From: Tubulanus polymorphus
Taxonomy: Eukaryota; Nemertea; Palaeonemertea; Tubulaniformes; Tubulanidae
Direction: 5' to 3'
Assembly: GCF_964204645.1 (NCBI RefSeq)
Contig: NC_134027.1
Span: forward strand, 24,540,485 to 24,604,484
DNA length: 64,000 bases
The notes under the pieces: generated by a model
The model's input: only the letters and a program-made list of their open reading frames with translations
Database searches by the model: none
Told to the model about the DNA's origin: nothing
Program-made: the position numbers and the translations under genes
Shown: positions 1-10,296 of the stretch, in pieces
How positions within the stretch are numbered: the first letter of the stretch is position 1
Layout of the letters: each line of letters opens with the position of its first letter

Positions 1-1361
1 CGATATGAACGACCGATCCGAACTACCGATCGCCTCGTACGACGTGTCATTGCCGCGCCGGTCGAGGCTCCGCGTTTTCATGAACACGTCCTCGAACGGT
101 TCGTATTCGTTATCGCCGCCGCGACTGACCGCGGCGTCGATATCCGAAAAACGCTTGTCGACCGCGTACGAGTAATCACGCGGTGGCGCCGGCGCCGACT
201 CGGCGTCAGGGTCGAGCGGAGCCAGGTATCCGGTGCTGTCATATTTCTCAGCGCGACCGACGTTCGATTCAGCAGCCGAACCACGCGAATCAGCGTCGAA
301 GTATTCGACACCCCCGACATTAAAGACAGCGCTTTCATCCTTTACATCACCTTTGTCATCATCGACATCTTCCGTCTTCTCCTCATCCTCCCTTTTGGGC
401 TCGTCGATAATTTCATCAGCAGCGACATTTGTTTCCGATTCCAACTCAGGGCTTTCTCCGGCCAAACGGCCCTCGTCGCTATTTTCGACGACAACACTTT
501 CAGACCCGACCTCCTCAGTTTTGGAATCATCCTTCGTAGATTCCTCTTCATGCTTCTCCAGTGATTCAGACTCTGCCATTAAGTCCTCGCCTTTCTTTAC
601 GACTTCATTGTCCCCGCTTTGCTCCGATTCGAGGATGTCGCTCGATTCTTCCGCGTTTAAGTCCTCGTCTTTTTCGATGACTCGATGTTCTTCGCTTTCC
701 TCCGATTCGAGGATATCGTTCAGTTCTTCGAGCGGCGGAGGGGGCGGAGCTACGAACACCGGCGGCGAATCGCGCTTATTGATTTCCTTCGATTGACTAC
801 TTTTGACGATGCTTCCGTCTTTTCGCTTTAAAACCACGTCGGCGTAGACAACTTTATCATCCCGCTGCGTCGGTTTTACGACAATGACGTCCTCGTTTTT
901 CCCATTGGCCGTCTGCTTGTTGACTGTCTGCTTGTCATTCGTCTGCTTGTTGTCAGTCTGCTTGTCATCCATCTGCTTGTTGTCAGTCAGCTTGTTGTCG
1001 GTCTGCTTGTCAACCATCTGCTTATTGTCCAACTGTTTGTTGACCAACTGCTTATTGTCCACCTGCTTGTTGCCCACCTGCTTTTCATCAGTCTGCTTGT
1101 CATCCGTCTGCTGGTTATCTATCTGCTCGTCGACGCTCGACGTTCTAAGACTACGCTTCCGCGGAACGGGCGTCGGTTGTTTCTCGTTGCTCGTTTCGAG
1201 ATTTATGTCGAAGACATCGACATTGGCGCTATTCACGCGGACCGGTTCATCTAGAAACGCGGATGCTCGACTGTTGCGACTGGAACCGCCGGACGGCGTT
1301 CTGCGAGTTCGAGGAACCGGTCTCGGGCGTGGCATTTCAGGTGTCTCCTCATTCGTCGCAA
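1..1361 (-). CDS. Downstream long exon of a proline-rich/acidic scaffold-like protein (continues past left edge)
   Basis: The minus strand stays open for the whole interval and continues beyond base 1. A good acceptor (rc tttatttgcag, bases 1362 onward) opens the exon in phase 1, which matches the phase-1 donor of the exon at 1935-3479. Reading on: a basic Ser/Arg/Pro stretch (TPEMPRPRPVPRTRRTP), then about 15 pentapeptides K-Q-x-D-N. Next come a PPVFVAPPPPPLEEL segment and a long Glu/Asp/Ser acidic region. The last part is Tyr-rich (YDSTGYLAPL, YEPFEDVFMKTRSLD). No folded domain is visible. The composition suggests a disordered adaptor with SH3-binding prolines and possible phosphotyrosine sites, acting in the cytoplasm. 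A catalytic or membrane domain could follow outside the window. The plus-strand ORF rich in Ser over 233-796 is the shadow of the acidic region. I do not recognise the gene. Confidence 0.82.
905..1130 (-). repeat. Coding 15-bp minisatellite (about 15 units, K-Q-x-D-N)
   Basis: On the plus strand the unit is gtctgcttgttgtca-like and repeats about 15 times with point changes. Because the unit is 15 bases it never shifts the frame, and the minus strand reads pentapeptides such as KQTDN, KQVDN, KQLDN and KQMDD. It lies inside the long exon between the basic and acidic regions. The unit-to-unit changes mostly alter the third residue of the pentapeptide. Confidence 0.85.
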
Positions 1362-1934
1362 CTGCAAATAAAACCGAACATGTAGTAGTTTAGGATGAGA
1401 AGTTGTGTTATATCTGTAAAATTCTTAAGGAAGTTCTATCTACTAAACTTTGGAAAAGATGAGATCTGTTGTAGATTGTTGTTGGACGTTGAAATTTCAT
1501 GGGGTAAGTTCACTGCTCCAGTGCTAATACAGCGCTGCCCACATCAGCTACTACAAGTTAGTTGTCTCATAGCTGGCACTGTGTCATTACCATGTGCCAA
1601 AGTGTAAATATCAAAAGGGCATAAGAAGAATAAACTACAAGATAACTCGTAGTGGCAATGATGGCAGAACTGAACTATGAGATATCTCGTATTCGGCAGC
1701 AATCCTATCAACTAGTTTTATTTCAAAGAGTTCGAGGATCTGCCTAAAGACGACAGTCAGATATTGCAGTTTCGCTAAAGTAATTGGGATTTATTCGAGG
1801 TTGGTGACAAGGGTAGGAGTGATGAGGATGATGATGTAGAGGGAAGGAGAGATAGTAATGATGACGATGATGAGGATGTAGTGGGAAGGAGAGATAGTAA
1901 TGAAGATTGATGATGATGAAGCGTGCGATCATAC
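1362..1934 (-). other. Intron of the scaffold gene
   Basis: The donor is rc CCTCAG|GTATGATC at 1935/1934 and the acceptor is rc TTTGCAG|TTGCG at 1362/1361. Near the donor side it carries a duplicated stretch of about 30 bases (gatgtag[a/t]gggaaggagagatagtaatga at about 1833 and 1875) in a GAT-rich, partly triplet-repeated context. No gene is seen inside. Confidence 0.7.
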
Positions 1935-3479
1935 CTGAGGATGTTTGATTCGATTCAGTGGGTGCCGTTCTCGGAGGAGGCGGCCGCCGTGGCGTGGATG
2001 CTGATTCACCGTGCTTCGGATGATTGTGCGACTGGTCGGGTGGTGGTGCGTGTTTTATAATAATTTGGGGAGAAGGATCATCAGTATTTCCCGCGACTAC
2101 GTTCTTCGCCGGTTGAGGCGGGGGCGGTAAAGCCGGTCGCCGTTTAAGCGATGATTTCGGCGTCAGACTTCCGCCGTCGGACGTCGCAGCGCGCTGTTGA
2201 CTCGGCGATCCGGATGGCGTTGTTTTCGGCGACGGAGGTCGCGGAGGCGTCGATCCGCCTTTCGTACGCGCCTCCATCTTCAATGTGCCGACAGGCGATT
2301 TATCGGGTCTTTTCGGCGGTACGTTACGCGGCGGTAGTTTCGGTGAAGCTTCGTCCTCGGAATTCGAAACCACGGCGTCCTGACGCGAAACGGGTTTATT
2401 TTTCGGCGGAGTAAGAAGCGCAGGAGGACCGCGCGTGGGTAGAACCGGAACAGGAGGACGATCCACGCTTGATTCTACGACCGCGTCGACACTTTCCGAG
2501 CTACGACTAACGAGGGCTAGATCGACCCCGGTTGGTTTTCCATCGTATTCAGTTAAAACATCTCCTTTACCTTTACGTTCGACGTTCAAACGTTCGTTGC
2601 TACGAACTTTAGTCAAAGGCGATGGCGGCTTTCCAAGCCTCGACGGTACGGGTGACCGAGGACGTTCCGAACGAATATTCGTCGACGAGTCCGCCGCATT
2701 CCCTGGCTTTGAACGTTCAATTTCTTTCTTATTCGTAACAAGAGCTAGAAGATTCGCTCCGGCGACGATATTTGGCGCTTTCTTCTTGATCTTTTCGTCA
2801 TCCTCGTCGTTCTCTTCGGCAGACGTCGTAGTTGCAGACGGCAGTCGCGTTGGGCGGCGACGCGTGGGAGACGCCGGTTCTTCCGGCTGAAATGATACCG
2901 GTCTCGGCGGTCGAACCGGCCCAGGCGAGCCACCCCGCTTTAAAGAGTTAGCAACTCCCTCTTTCTTATTCTCATCGAAGTCATCTTCCTTCTTATCTCC
3001 ACCAGCCATAACCGCTAACAGATTAGCGCCGACAATATTACGAGACCCGGCGACTTTTTTCTCTTTCTTGACTACGTCATCTTTACGCGCGACCGGCGGA
3101 CTAGGCCTCACGGGTACCGGAGAGTTGGGCCTCGCAGGCACCGGAGAACTAGCACCGTCTTTATGAGTACTAACGGGCGGGCGTTTAGGACGCGGTGGAG
3201 GGATATCTTTGAGTATCTTCTCCCCTGACTTCGCAACTGACTTCGGATTAGGCGGGATTACGATCTTTTTCAGAGAGTTCGATTCATTCGTCGATTCCGT
3301 AGATTCTTCTACTACTTGGGTCATATCTCTATTGCACGAATCGTCTGCGTCATCCTCCGTTTTGGTTTCACGAACGTTTTTTTCCGATTCTGAATTTTGC
3401 GATGATTTCGAATCCGATTGCGGACGAATAGCCTCGGTTTTATCGGCAATTGCTGGCGACACTTTTACGCGAGCTCCTC
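1935..3479 (-). CDS. Upstream long exon of the proline-rich scaffold-like protein
   Basis: The exon is 1545 bases (515 codons) with phase 1 at both ends. The acceptor lies in a clear polypyrimidine context (rc ...TTATTGTAG|GAGGAGC). The donor is rc CCTCAG|GTATGA; the ORF that runs past it to 1744 only reads into the intron. No ATG opens this frame here (the apparent start is a GTG), so an upstream exon is needed. The protein is rich in Pro, Ser, Lys and Glu, with many SH3-type motifs (PPPRPKRPP, PVPVLPTRGPP, LPPRNVPPKRP, RRPPPPRTAP). A motif occurs twice, about 100 residues apart: RNIVGANLLAVMAGGDKK and PNIVAGANLLALVTNKKE, each in a Lys/Asp-rich setting. The role is inferred to be an intracellular scaffold or cytoskeletal adaptor. 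The family is not recognised. Confidence 0.82.
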
Positions 3480-3590
3480 CTACAATAATACGAAGGCGGG
3501 AAAATTTTGTCCACTATTTCGATTTTCTAGTACGCCTAAGTGGGTAGCATTCACTTGATGAATTCTGTACAGTGATTATGGGTCTATAAT

Positions 3591-3859
3591 CAGGGTGGCC
3601 ACTTCAACCCATTTGAAAATTTTTCGAATTTTCCCGGATGTCTTCATGTTATAATACACAATTCCCGAGTGAATCTGTGCCCGGTGAATGGAGAAATTAC
3701 TTGGTTTAAACTTTTACAATTAATAAATTTTCCATTTTTTCATGAATCGCGTATTTGATAAAGAAATGCATGGTCCCAATTCCCTTAGATTCCCACGATT
3801 CTTTCTAGATTCTTCTGTTTCCTTGAGTTTGCTCGTTTTCCAGGTCTGTGGCCACCCTG
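3591..3859. mobile_element. Small TIR element with CAGGGTGGCCAC ends
   Basis: The left end reads CAGGGTGGCCAC and the right end GTGGCCACCCTG, giving 12-base perfect terminal inverted repeats around 269 bases of non-coding AT-rich DNA. The CAG...CTG ends and size fit a non-autonomous hAT-like MITE. No exact 8-base target duplication is visible (tctataat versus atttccta), so the superfamily is tentative. Confidence 0.65.
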
Positions 3860-4289
3860 ATTTCCTACGGTGGACTCTGCTTGCCTCAGATTTCGCGGGA
3901 CAATTTTCTTCGAGGTACATACACAAATTCCGGGGCAGTCGGGGAAGAAATGATTTGTTATCACGATAGATTGTAACAAGAAAACTTAACGTAATAATTT
4001 GTTAGGAGCATACGATAATCTGAGGCAATCAGTATAAATGGTGTCTATTGCAGTAGCAAACGCTCGATGATTAACATACATCTATGCTGAGTCTAGTAAG
4101 ACTTTAGAATTAATACATGCTCACACCTAATGGATGCTTCTTCAAGCATGCTTTGTCTTTTTAAAGATATATATCTCAAAGTGAAATATTGTGCATGCAA
4201 TGCGACAAGATACAGACTACATTCAGGTTTGCAATGCAGATCAATTTTCCACCCAAAGCGGCATATTCGTGAGTGAAGATTACAAATTG

Positions 4290-4630
4290 CCATTCAATTA
4301 AGGGGAAGGGATCTGACGATCGACAAATGAGGAAGGGAAGGGAGGGTTTTGATCTGTCAATCAACAAAGAATGGGATGGAGAGGAGGGATTTGATCTGTC
4401 AATCACCAACTGAGAAGGGAGATCAAAAGGACCTAATCTGTCAATCAACAGAGTGCGAGGGGAGGGATTCGTTCTAATTCAACAAAGGGAAGGAGGGAAG
4501 AGGAGGGGAGCGGAGGGATTTGATCTGCCAATCAACGAAAAGTGGGAGGGAGATTTACGGTAGATAATCTATCAATCAACAAAAGAGGAGGGGAGAAGAA
4601 AATGGACTGATGAGAAGAAAATGGATTGAC
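4290..4630. repeat. Degenerate minisatellite, unit about 55-60 bp
   Basis: At least five to six imperfect units combine a G/A-rich block (gaggggagggatt) with gatctgtcaatcaacaa. Spacing varies from about 45 to 65 bases. It is non-coding. Confidence 0.7.
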
Positions 4631-4748
4631 GGTCAGGACCGGGTGCAACACATCTGAAAGTTTGACTCCTGTTGATTTAAAATCAGTTCATTTGTAAAAA
4701 TTGAACTCTACTATTAAATCATTAGAAAAGAACTAATTAGCAGAGTCA

Positions 4749-4889
4749 GGGCCCAGTTGCACAGTTAATGATTTAAGTCGAAAATTGGTCTGAAATTTAA
4801 GACCGGTCTTCACTTAAGTTGTTGTTAGGTTGACTATCATAGATCTTAGACCAGTGATAAATCTAAGCCACCACTGAGCGACTGGCCCC
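4749..4889. mobile_element. Palindromic MITE, copy 1 (GGGCCAGTTGC family)
   Basis: The ends gggcccagttgc and gcgactggcccc are inverted. The interior is made of inverted and direct copies of TTAAGACCGGTCTTAAG-like blocks (for example taagaccggtcttcacttaag). The same pattern occurs at 36109-36224, 41319-41484 and 45795-45884, so it is an interspersed family. It carries no ORF. Confidence 0.7.
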
Positions 4890-5025
4890 AGAAGATTTAA
4901 TCCAAACGTACAGAACTGGATCCTCGAATTATGGGGTGCAGTTTAGGATAGGAATAAGGCTATACAAGGATAGGTAAGGATTCGGCGTCGACCACTACGG
5001 ATCCAGTAGACTGCGCACTACATAC

Positions 5026-5111
5026 CATGCTGCATCGGTTTTACATTCGCGACAGGAATAGTTTTTAGATCGCACTTGCCTCCTTTGCGACTCGTTGAAA
5101 ATGCGGCCGGC
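5026..5111 (-). CDS. Candidate 5' exon of the scaffold gene, with a possible start codon
   Basis: On minus, a strong acceptor (rc TTTTTTTCATTTCAG) precedes an 86-base segment that ends at a good donor (rc GCATG|GTATGT). Read so that it ends in phase 1, as the exon at 3479 requires, it is open throughout (PAAFSTSRKGGKCDLKTIPV...) and joins as ...MQHG/GARVKVSPAIADK. The ATG at 5035-5033 could be the true start, giving M-Q-H-G-G-A-R. Alternatively the coding region continues further 5'. Splice signals and phase agree, but only a transcript would prove the join. Confidence 0.5.
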
Positions 5112-6016
5112 CTGAAATGAAAAAAATACAATCGATTATCAGCACATTTAGTTATTCCGCGAAACGGAATTTCGGAAAGAACTGATGAAGAAAATATTGG
5201 CTTCGATTCAACGTAAATGTAAAATGTTTTCAATTTATAGTGAAATAGATACTTTTCAGTTATCGAACAGTTGCCACACAAGTGAGCTAGAGTTAACAAA
5301 ACCCAGTTCCACATTTTACTCGGAGATTTTTAATCTAATTTTCTCGGCATTACCACCAACACGCAACCTGTCGAACCGGGTCCAGGTGGATAAATTCCAC
5401 GTGTCATTATCCGCCTTTAATGCACTTTGACTTCACTTTAACTAACTAAGGAGCAACTGGTTCCAGGCCCGGTTCAACGGTGGAACGGAATCAGGCCTCT
5501 GATTGGCTGAGCTATCGTAAGGTTTCTGAATATAAATACTAACTAAACCAAATTAAGTTCTTCTAGGCCAATCATCATATACCTTAAGAAATCTTGAGGG
5601 AAGGCTGAAATCGGTTTGTTGGATACACAATCATGAAAATTAGATAAGCAATTGACTCTGATTATTGTATGTAGCCTACTTGTGGCCTACTGGATTTGAC
5701 TTGACTTTGCTTACGATTTTTAGGCCTACTTCACTAGGCTAGATAGATACAAAAAGATTTTTTGCTTACTTCGGTGCTAAAACTGGTTTAGGTTTCAGCA
5801 CTGGTGGTTTCTTGATTTCATCTGAAATGTTGAAGAGTGAAATGTGATATGTCGGTGAACAGTAGCCGAGATCATCGTTTGAGTAGTGAAATGATTGCTC
5901 AAATAAAGGCCTAGGCCGCAGAAACAAATTGCTGTCAATACGTCCTCAAGTCAAGGTTTACTAATAAAAATCTATGAATAAATCTAAATAAACTTTAAGA
6001 AGCAGTAGGCTAAATT
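5112..6016. other. Non-coding interval upstream of the scaffold gene
   Basis: AT-rich DNA without a supportable gene. It includes one unit resembling the 'ccgggtccaggtggataaattccac' motif seen in the degenerate arrays near 55.2 and 58.9 kb, and a ctgattggctgag segment (CCAAT-type on the reverse strand) near 5500. An upstream first exon or promoter of the scaffold gene could lie here, but I cannot point to one. Confidence 0.35.
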
Positions 6017-6229
6017 ACGGAAGCCCCTAGGCCTAATGTCTATTTCAACCTGACTTGAGAGCATTCCGGGTGGCCTAGCTCAGTCAGTTTTGGTAGTACA
6101 TACCTGATAAAGGTCTTAGTAGGACCAGAAAGGACTGGCGGTCGACCTAAATCATCATTTTTTAATCCATTTGAAACTGTATTGAAGGATATCCAAAAAG
6201 TCTTCTGTATGTCACCTAGGGGCTTCCGT
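6017..6229. mobile_element. Short TIR element with AATT target duplication
   Basis: The terminal inverted repeats are ACGGAAGCCCCTAGG and CCTAGGGGCTTCCGT (15 bases, perfect), flanked on both sides by AATT (6013-6016 and 6230-6233). The interior is non-coding and contains a run (ggtggcctagctcagtcagttttggtag) that resembles a tRNA box A, but no clear box B. A further isolated end (gtcacctacgggcttccgtatt) lies at about 6296-6316, suggesting a nested or second damaged copy. Confidence 0.75.
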
Positions 6230-6832
6230 AATTACGAGATAATAAGTCGAAATTCGACTTAATAAGTCGAAAGTGTGAAAAAATTATCCCGTATGTCACC
6301 TACGGGCTTCCGTATTAACTAACCAGCTAACCAAAACGATGATCGACGGAAAATAAACATTTCCTCACAGAGCAGTTTACACTTTTCTTATGGGAGAACT
6401 TTACGCACTACATAATGCCACACCAGCAGATATATAATCTAACATTTTAGAAAGGCTGACACGCCTACCTGACACTGTAGAATCCATCGTTTCGAATGAC
6501 AACCCGTAATACTATTTCAGAGATTTTAATCCCATTTTTACTCGACCACAACTGAACTTTTACTTCCTGAAACTTTATTTAGGGTATAGGTACACCCCTA
6601 GTGTGACGTCATTATCGGGATTTCTTTGTAGTGACATCATTATCGGGATTTCTAAGCAAGTTTTTATTGCCAATATATTAGTGCAAAAACATGAATCGCA
6701 AATCTAATTATCACATATACGTGAAAACTTACAACGCTAGGGCAAAGAAAGTCTTTAAAATATAGGGATTCATATCTTGGGGCAAAAGTGCGCCCTATCA
6801 CGACGTCATTAGTATTCGGAATTTCTTTACTG
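6230..6832. other. Non-coding, with repeated CRE-like blocks
   Basis: No gene seen. Blocks such as gtgacgtcattatcgggatttcttt repeat at about 6603 and 6630, with degenerate copies near 6797 and 7032. They contain TGACGTCA-like palindromes. These look like pieces of the repeat that follows rather than a proven enhancer. Confidence 0.4.
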
Positions 6833-7080
6833 ATCTTAAAATAGGGATTGACCCAGTTATACATTTGGTTGGTAAATTTCGTTTGATTTATTTTTGTGAT
6901 TGAGTGTCCCTTACAAACCCACCGGGAGCGAAACAAGGGGTTTGATTTTGAAATCGGATATCGAATAACTGATATGATGGGATAGTTGTGTGATCGGCGG
7001 AATTTCTTTTCTAACGGGCGAACACCTATCATGACGTCATTATTTGGATTGCGTAATGTTGGGTTGTAGTTAATCGCCAT
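6833..7080. repeat. Interspersed repeat 'aaaatagggattgacc' family, copy 1
   Basis: The order aaaatagggattgacc, then tgtcccttacaaaccca, ccgggagcgaaac, ggggtttgattttgaaatcgg and tagttgtgtg is shared with copies at 52872-53125 and 59930-60165. Partial reverse copies lie at about 47718-47757 and 52690-52725. An antisense ORF of 138 codons crosses it, but I treat that as fortuitous. Confidence 0.65.
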
Positions 7081-7712
7081 CCGCCATAGGCGGTATCACT
7101 AACAAGCGACAAAAACCGACTCAAGTATGAAATTGGCGAGTCGTTCACCATCAGATCTGCCCTGGATTAAGTATTATTTTTTTTTCATTTAAAAAGAAGC
7201 GGCAATGTGCGGAATTTTCTTGGAAATTATTCGTTTACAATCCATGGAATGATGTGGTGAATTTGGCCCCTATTGAAAAACCCCGCGGGGTGCGCCACGC
7301 CAGTGATTGTCCAAGGAGCGCCCAGTGTTTAGTTTCCCGAATTTTCAGTCAAATGAAAGTCGACCTTGACTTTAAAGATCCGCTTGTAGACTGAATTATT
7401 TTCAACATGACACTCGTCACGAAAAGTTGTGTCGAAAATACTAAACTAACTTGGAAATTCCTGTCTGTACACATACGCAGCGGCTTTCGACGACGATAGC
7501 TGAAAAAATGACTGATCATTAACGGGAAATTTTATATGCCAATAAACTGATAAAAATCGTATATTCTCAATTACACCGTGCACGTCACTGTATAGTGCCG
7601 TCATCGCCATCGCACTCCACTCTTATCATCATAGCTTATTCGGGAATCTTTGAAAGGTGTAGTGAATACGGCGCGGTTCGAGTGGAATTTGGTCGCTTAC
7701 ATAGCTCGTGGG
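7081..7712. other. 5' flank of the first GPCR
   Basis: No coding signal. It probably holds the promoter and 5' UTR of the receptor that starts at 7713. The in-frame extension upstream of that ATG begins only at a TTG codon and shows no match to the other receptors, so I read it as non-coding. Confidence 0.4.
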
Positions 7713-8789
7713 ATGCTCTATGAAAACGTTACAAGTGCAAGTTCTGCATTGACTACTGTTCATCTAAACTATTCATCATGTCAGATGATTAAAACGCTTC
7801 CTGTTAAATGGATCAACAAATTGTTTGCTTTAACGTATATAGCTTGGTTTCTACCGGCGTCAGTATTGGGTTTGATATTCAACGCATTCACGTTGTTAGT
7901 TCTGAAACGATTTGAATCTGATAATTATTTTCTCATCAAAATTCTCGCTTTAAACGATCTTTTGTTTATGATCGCTACGTTCATTCTTTATCCACTGAGA
8001 ACTGCGTACGTTTACGGCGTTTTGGGGGATATTGTATTTCGCATAAGTGACTGGAATTTCGGTTGGATTTTCATCTCAGTCGCCTTGCCGTTTTTCTACA
8101 TGTTTCAGATGACACGTAACTGGTGCACTGTACTGCTCAGTCTAGAGCGGTTAATCGTCGTATTGTTTCCGATCAAATCTCGTAATTTTCCTAAAAAGTC
8201 ACTATCAACGTGCGCGATGACATTTATTTCACTGTTAAGTTTTTGTGGTCATTTCGCTCAAGCAATACCAAAATATAATCTTGTGTTTTTGGGATGTCCC
8301 GCCCACTGGCCGTATATCATAACCCTGGGTAAGCAATCTGAATATTGGAACAATCATCTAGACTTCTGGCGCTCACGAATTTCTCAGAGATATATATTCA
8401 TATGTCTTACTGCCATGATCCCAATTTGCTTGTTAGTTGTAATTAATGTGATTCTTATTTCTGTGATATTTTACCGTCGGGTTACTCGACGTTCAGAGCT
8501 CGGTATAACTGATGAATCGTCTAAAAAAGAAATGAGGGTTTTAAGGATGGTTTTATCTGTAGTTTTGTTGTTTATCATTTGCGAAATGTTTGGTTTTATT
8601 TTCCGATTTAGTCGTATGGAATACATACCTTATATACCAAGTCTAAGCCTTGTAGCGTTGGGATTTTCGATCATCGATTCGTCAGTAAACTTTATCGTGT
8701 ATTGCGCGACAAACGAAAAATTCAGAAAAATCGCTATCGAAATTTTAATAAACCTTTGCTCAGAAAAAAAGTCACCATTTCAATCATGA
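7713..8789 (+). CDS. Class A 7TM receptor, peptide-receptor type (array gene 1)
   Basis: A 358-residue G protein-coupled receptor encoded in one exon. I start at the ATG giving MLYENVTSASS because it aligns with MFDNNITSTS of the other copies; the longer ORF has only a TTG start. Seven hydrophobic segments are visible. TM1 ends in LGLIFNAFTLLVLKRF, TM2 has ALND (Asp 2.50), and TM3 ends LLSLERL in place of DRY. TM7 has DSSVNFIVYC in place of NPxxY, followed by KFRKIA (helix 8). The N-terminus carries glycosylation sites (NVT, NYS). The TM3-top cysteine is replaced by Ile after W-N-F-G. This ERL/NFxxY pattern recalls FMRFamide-receptor-like or GPR139-like peptide receptors, but the ligand is unknown. 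It is the most diverged of the five plus-strand copies. Confidence 0.88.
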   Translation: MLYENVTSASSALTTVHLNYSSCQMIKTLPVKWINKLFALTYIAWFLPASVLGLIFNAFTLLVLKRFESDNYFLIKILALNDLLFMIATFILYPLRTAYVYGVLGDIVFRISDWNFGWIFISVALPFFYMFQMTRNWCTVLLSLERLIVVLFPIKSRNFPKKSLSTCAMTFISLLSFCGHFAQAIPKYNLVFLGCPAHWPYIITLGKQSEYWNNHLDFWRSRISQRYIFICLTAMIPICLLVVINVILISVIFYRRVTRRSELGITDESSKKEMRVLRMVLSVVLLFIICEMFGFIFRFSRMEYIPYIPSLSLVALGFSIIDSSVNFIVYCATNEKFRKIAIEILINLCSEKKSPFQS

Positions 8790-9467
8790 AAAAGCAACAA
8801 AAAACGTGTTTCCTTTTGCAAACTTTAAACACAATTTGAACATTTCAGATTTCATTTTAATATTCTTTTTATGAAGTGGTATACCGTCAACAACCAAAAA
8901 ACGAACTTAACCCAAAATCAGCTCGTGAAAGGAAAATACTCAGAAGAGAACTGTGTTTGAATATAAAACATGAGAAAAAAGTTTAATTTATTCTAATGTT
9001 GGCCTCGATGATTCTCCGAAGATTGCACGATGATTTTCTGCGAACACGCCGGAAAGCGATTACTCGCGCGTTATTTTTACAAGCTACGTCTGTTGTTCTC
9101 AGGGCGAGTTTGTGTCCATTCCATCATCAAGCAATGCTCGTTACGACACTCCGGCCAGCAGAAATAGGCTCTACAATTAAACTAACTACTACATTCCGAA
9201 AAGACAATGTAATATGAAAATACACTATTTTTAAAACAATTCGGCAGTTTTGTCTTTTTTAGCTTCTAAACGCGGCTTCGCGCGAATATAGAATTCGATC
9301 GGGAATTTCTTTTGTAACAGCGATGGTGCAATTCAATATATTGGTTTCAGTTTCTTGGGGGAATCGGATATTTTGTAATCGGTTTCTTTGTGACACCTTT
9401 CATCGCTTTGACTGTTTATAATCTTGCGAGACAATCAGTACTGATACAGAAGATGGAACTAATTAAT

Positions 9468-9472
<5 letters not shown>

Positions 9473-9531
<59 letters not shown>

Positions 9532-9604
9532 CCTCCCTCCCTCCCTCCCTCCCTCCCTCCCTCCCTCCCTCCCTCCCTCCCTCCCTCCCTCCCTCCCTCT
9601 CTCT
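9473..9604 (+). repeat. Compound microsatellite (CT)n(CCCT)n, unit A
   Basis: About 27 CT units (9473-9526) run directly into about 18 CCCT units. The Ser-Leu and Pro-Pro-Ser-Leu reading frames across it are artefacts: no ATG opens them, and array length differs between copies. Confidence 0.95.
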
Positions 9605-10231
9605 TGTAACAGTGAACTAACTAGACTGTGTGTAGAAGGATATAGCGTGGATAGAAGGCTTGTGAGCCTTCTAGTGTCTGATGTGAAACAAATGAACGTG
9701 TCTTATGTGAAAAGGAATCTACGTAATTCTTCTTCGTCAATATCATTTAAAGTGCCATGGCATCGAAATCGTCACAAAGGTGGGCAAAGGGTTTCGCTGA
9801 CACCTGCCTGCAGCTTGAACCAAGGTCGTCTCCATCAGGGCTATACAGACCTGAGATGATCTCTGCCACTATCTCGAATAACTAGATCCGCAGCTGTAAT
9901 TCATTTCTCTAAAACTACATATATACGTTTGTGAAATGTCAAATTGTCGGGGTTTAAATTTTCAATACCGAAATACATATAGTTTCATCTCATATATGCA
10001 TGCTAGTTTTACGTTATATTGCAGCAAAATATACAATTTACAATATTTTCGCATCCACTTAAAACGAATCAACTATTTACATTCAAAGTCGTTCATTACA
10101 TATTCATGCAGTTGTGTGGTAAAATGTGAATGGTTGACATGTCATTTTGATCAAATCTACGCGGAAAAGATACAAAACCTAATTGAATTAGGTACTGATT
10201 TGGACTGAACATTTTAGCGAATGTGTTCACA

Positions 10232-10296
10232 ATAGAATGTATAAAACTGTCTCTACAGAGATTGCAATCTCTGTAGAGACAGTTTATATATTCTAT
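10232..10296. repeat. Near-perfect loop-less palindrome, unit A
   Basis: The centre lies between 10264 and 10265. The inner arm (aaactgtctctacagagatt g / c aatctctgtagagacagttt) is 21 bases per side and perfect. Beyond one bulged A, a further 11 pairs (tagaatgtata / tatatattcta) have a single G-T. It can extrude as a cruciform or fold as a hairpin RNA. It lies about 420 bp before the receptor ATG. Confidence 0.9.

Larger units (their letters stand above)
3480..5025. other. Probable intron of the scaffold gene, repeat-rich
   Basis: No convincing coding sequence. It holds an inverted-repeat element (3591-3859), a degenerate purine-rich minisatellite (4290-4630) and a palindromic MITE (4749-4889). 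The rest is AT-rich single-copy-looking DNA. Confidence 0.5.

Noticed and set aside
233-796. Plus-strand Ser-rich ORF of 187 codons
   Set aside because: It is antisense to the long acidic exon on minus, which is open over the whole region and has matching splice phases.
884-1393. Plus-strand Cys/Leu/Ser-rich ORF
   Set aside because: It is the shadow of the K-Q-x-D-N coding minisatellite on minus and runs past the acceptor of that exon.
6664-7080. 138-codon minus ORF
   Set aside because: It crosses an interspersed repeat and repeated CRE-like blocks. Its frame is not kept in the other copies of the repeat.
9390-9620. ORF of Ser-Leu and Pro-Pro-Ser-Leu repeats (also at 13432 and 17518)
   Set aside because: It is the translation of the (CT)n(CCCT)n array. 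No ATG opens it, and the array length differs between units, so it is not coding.
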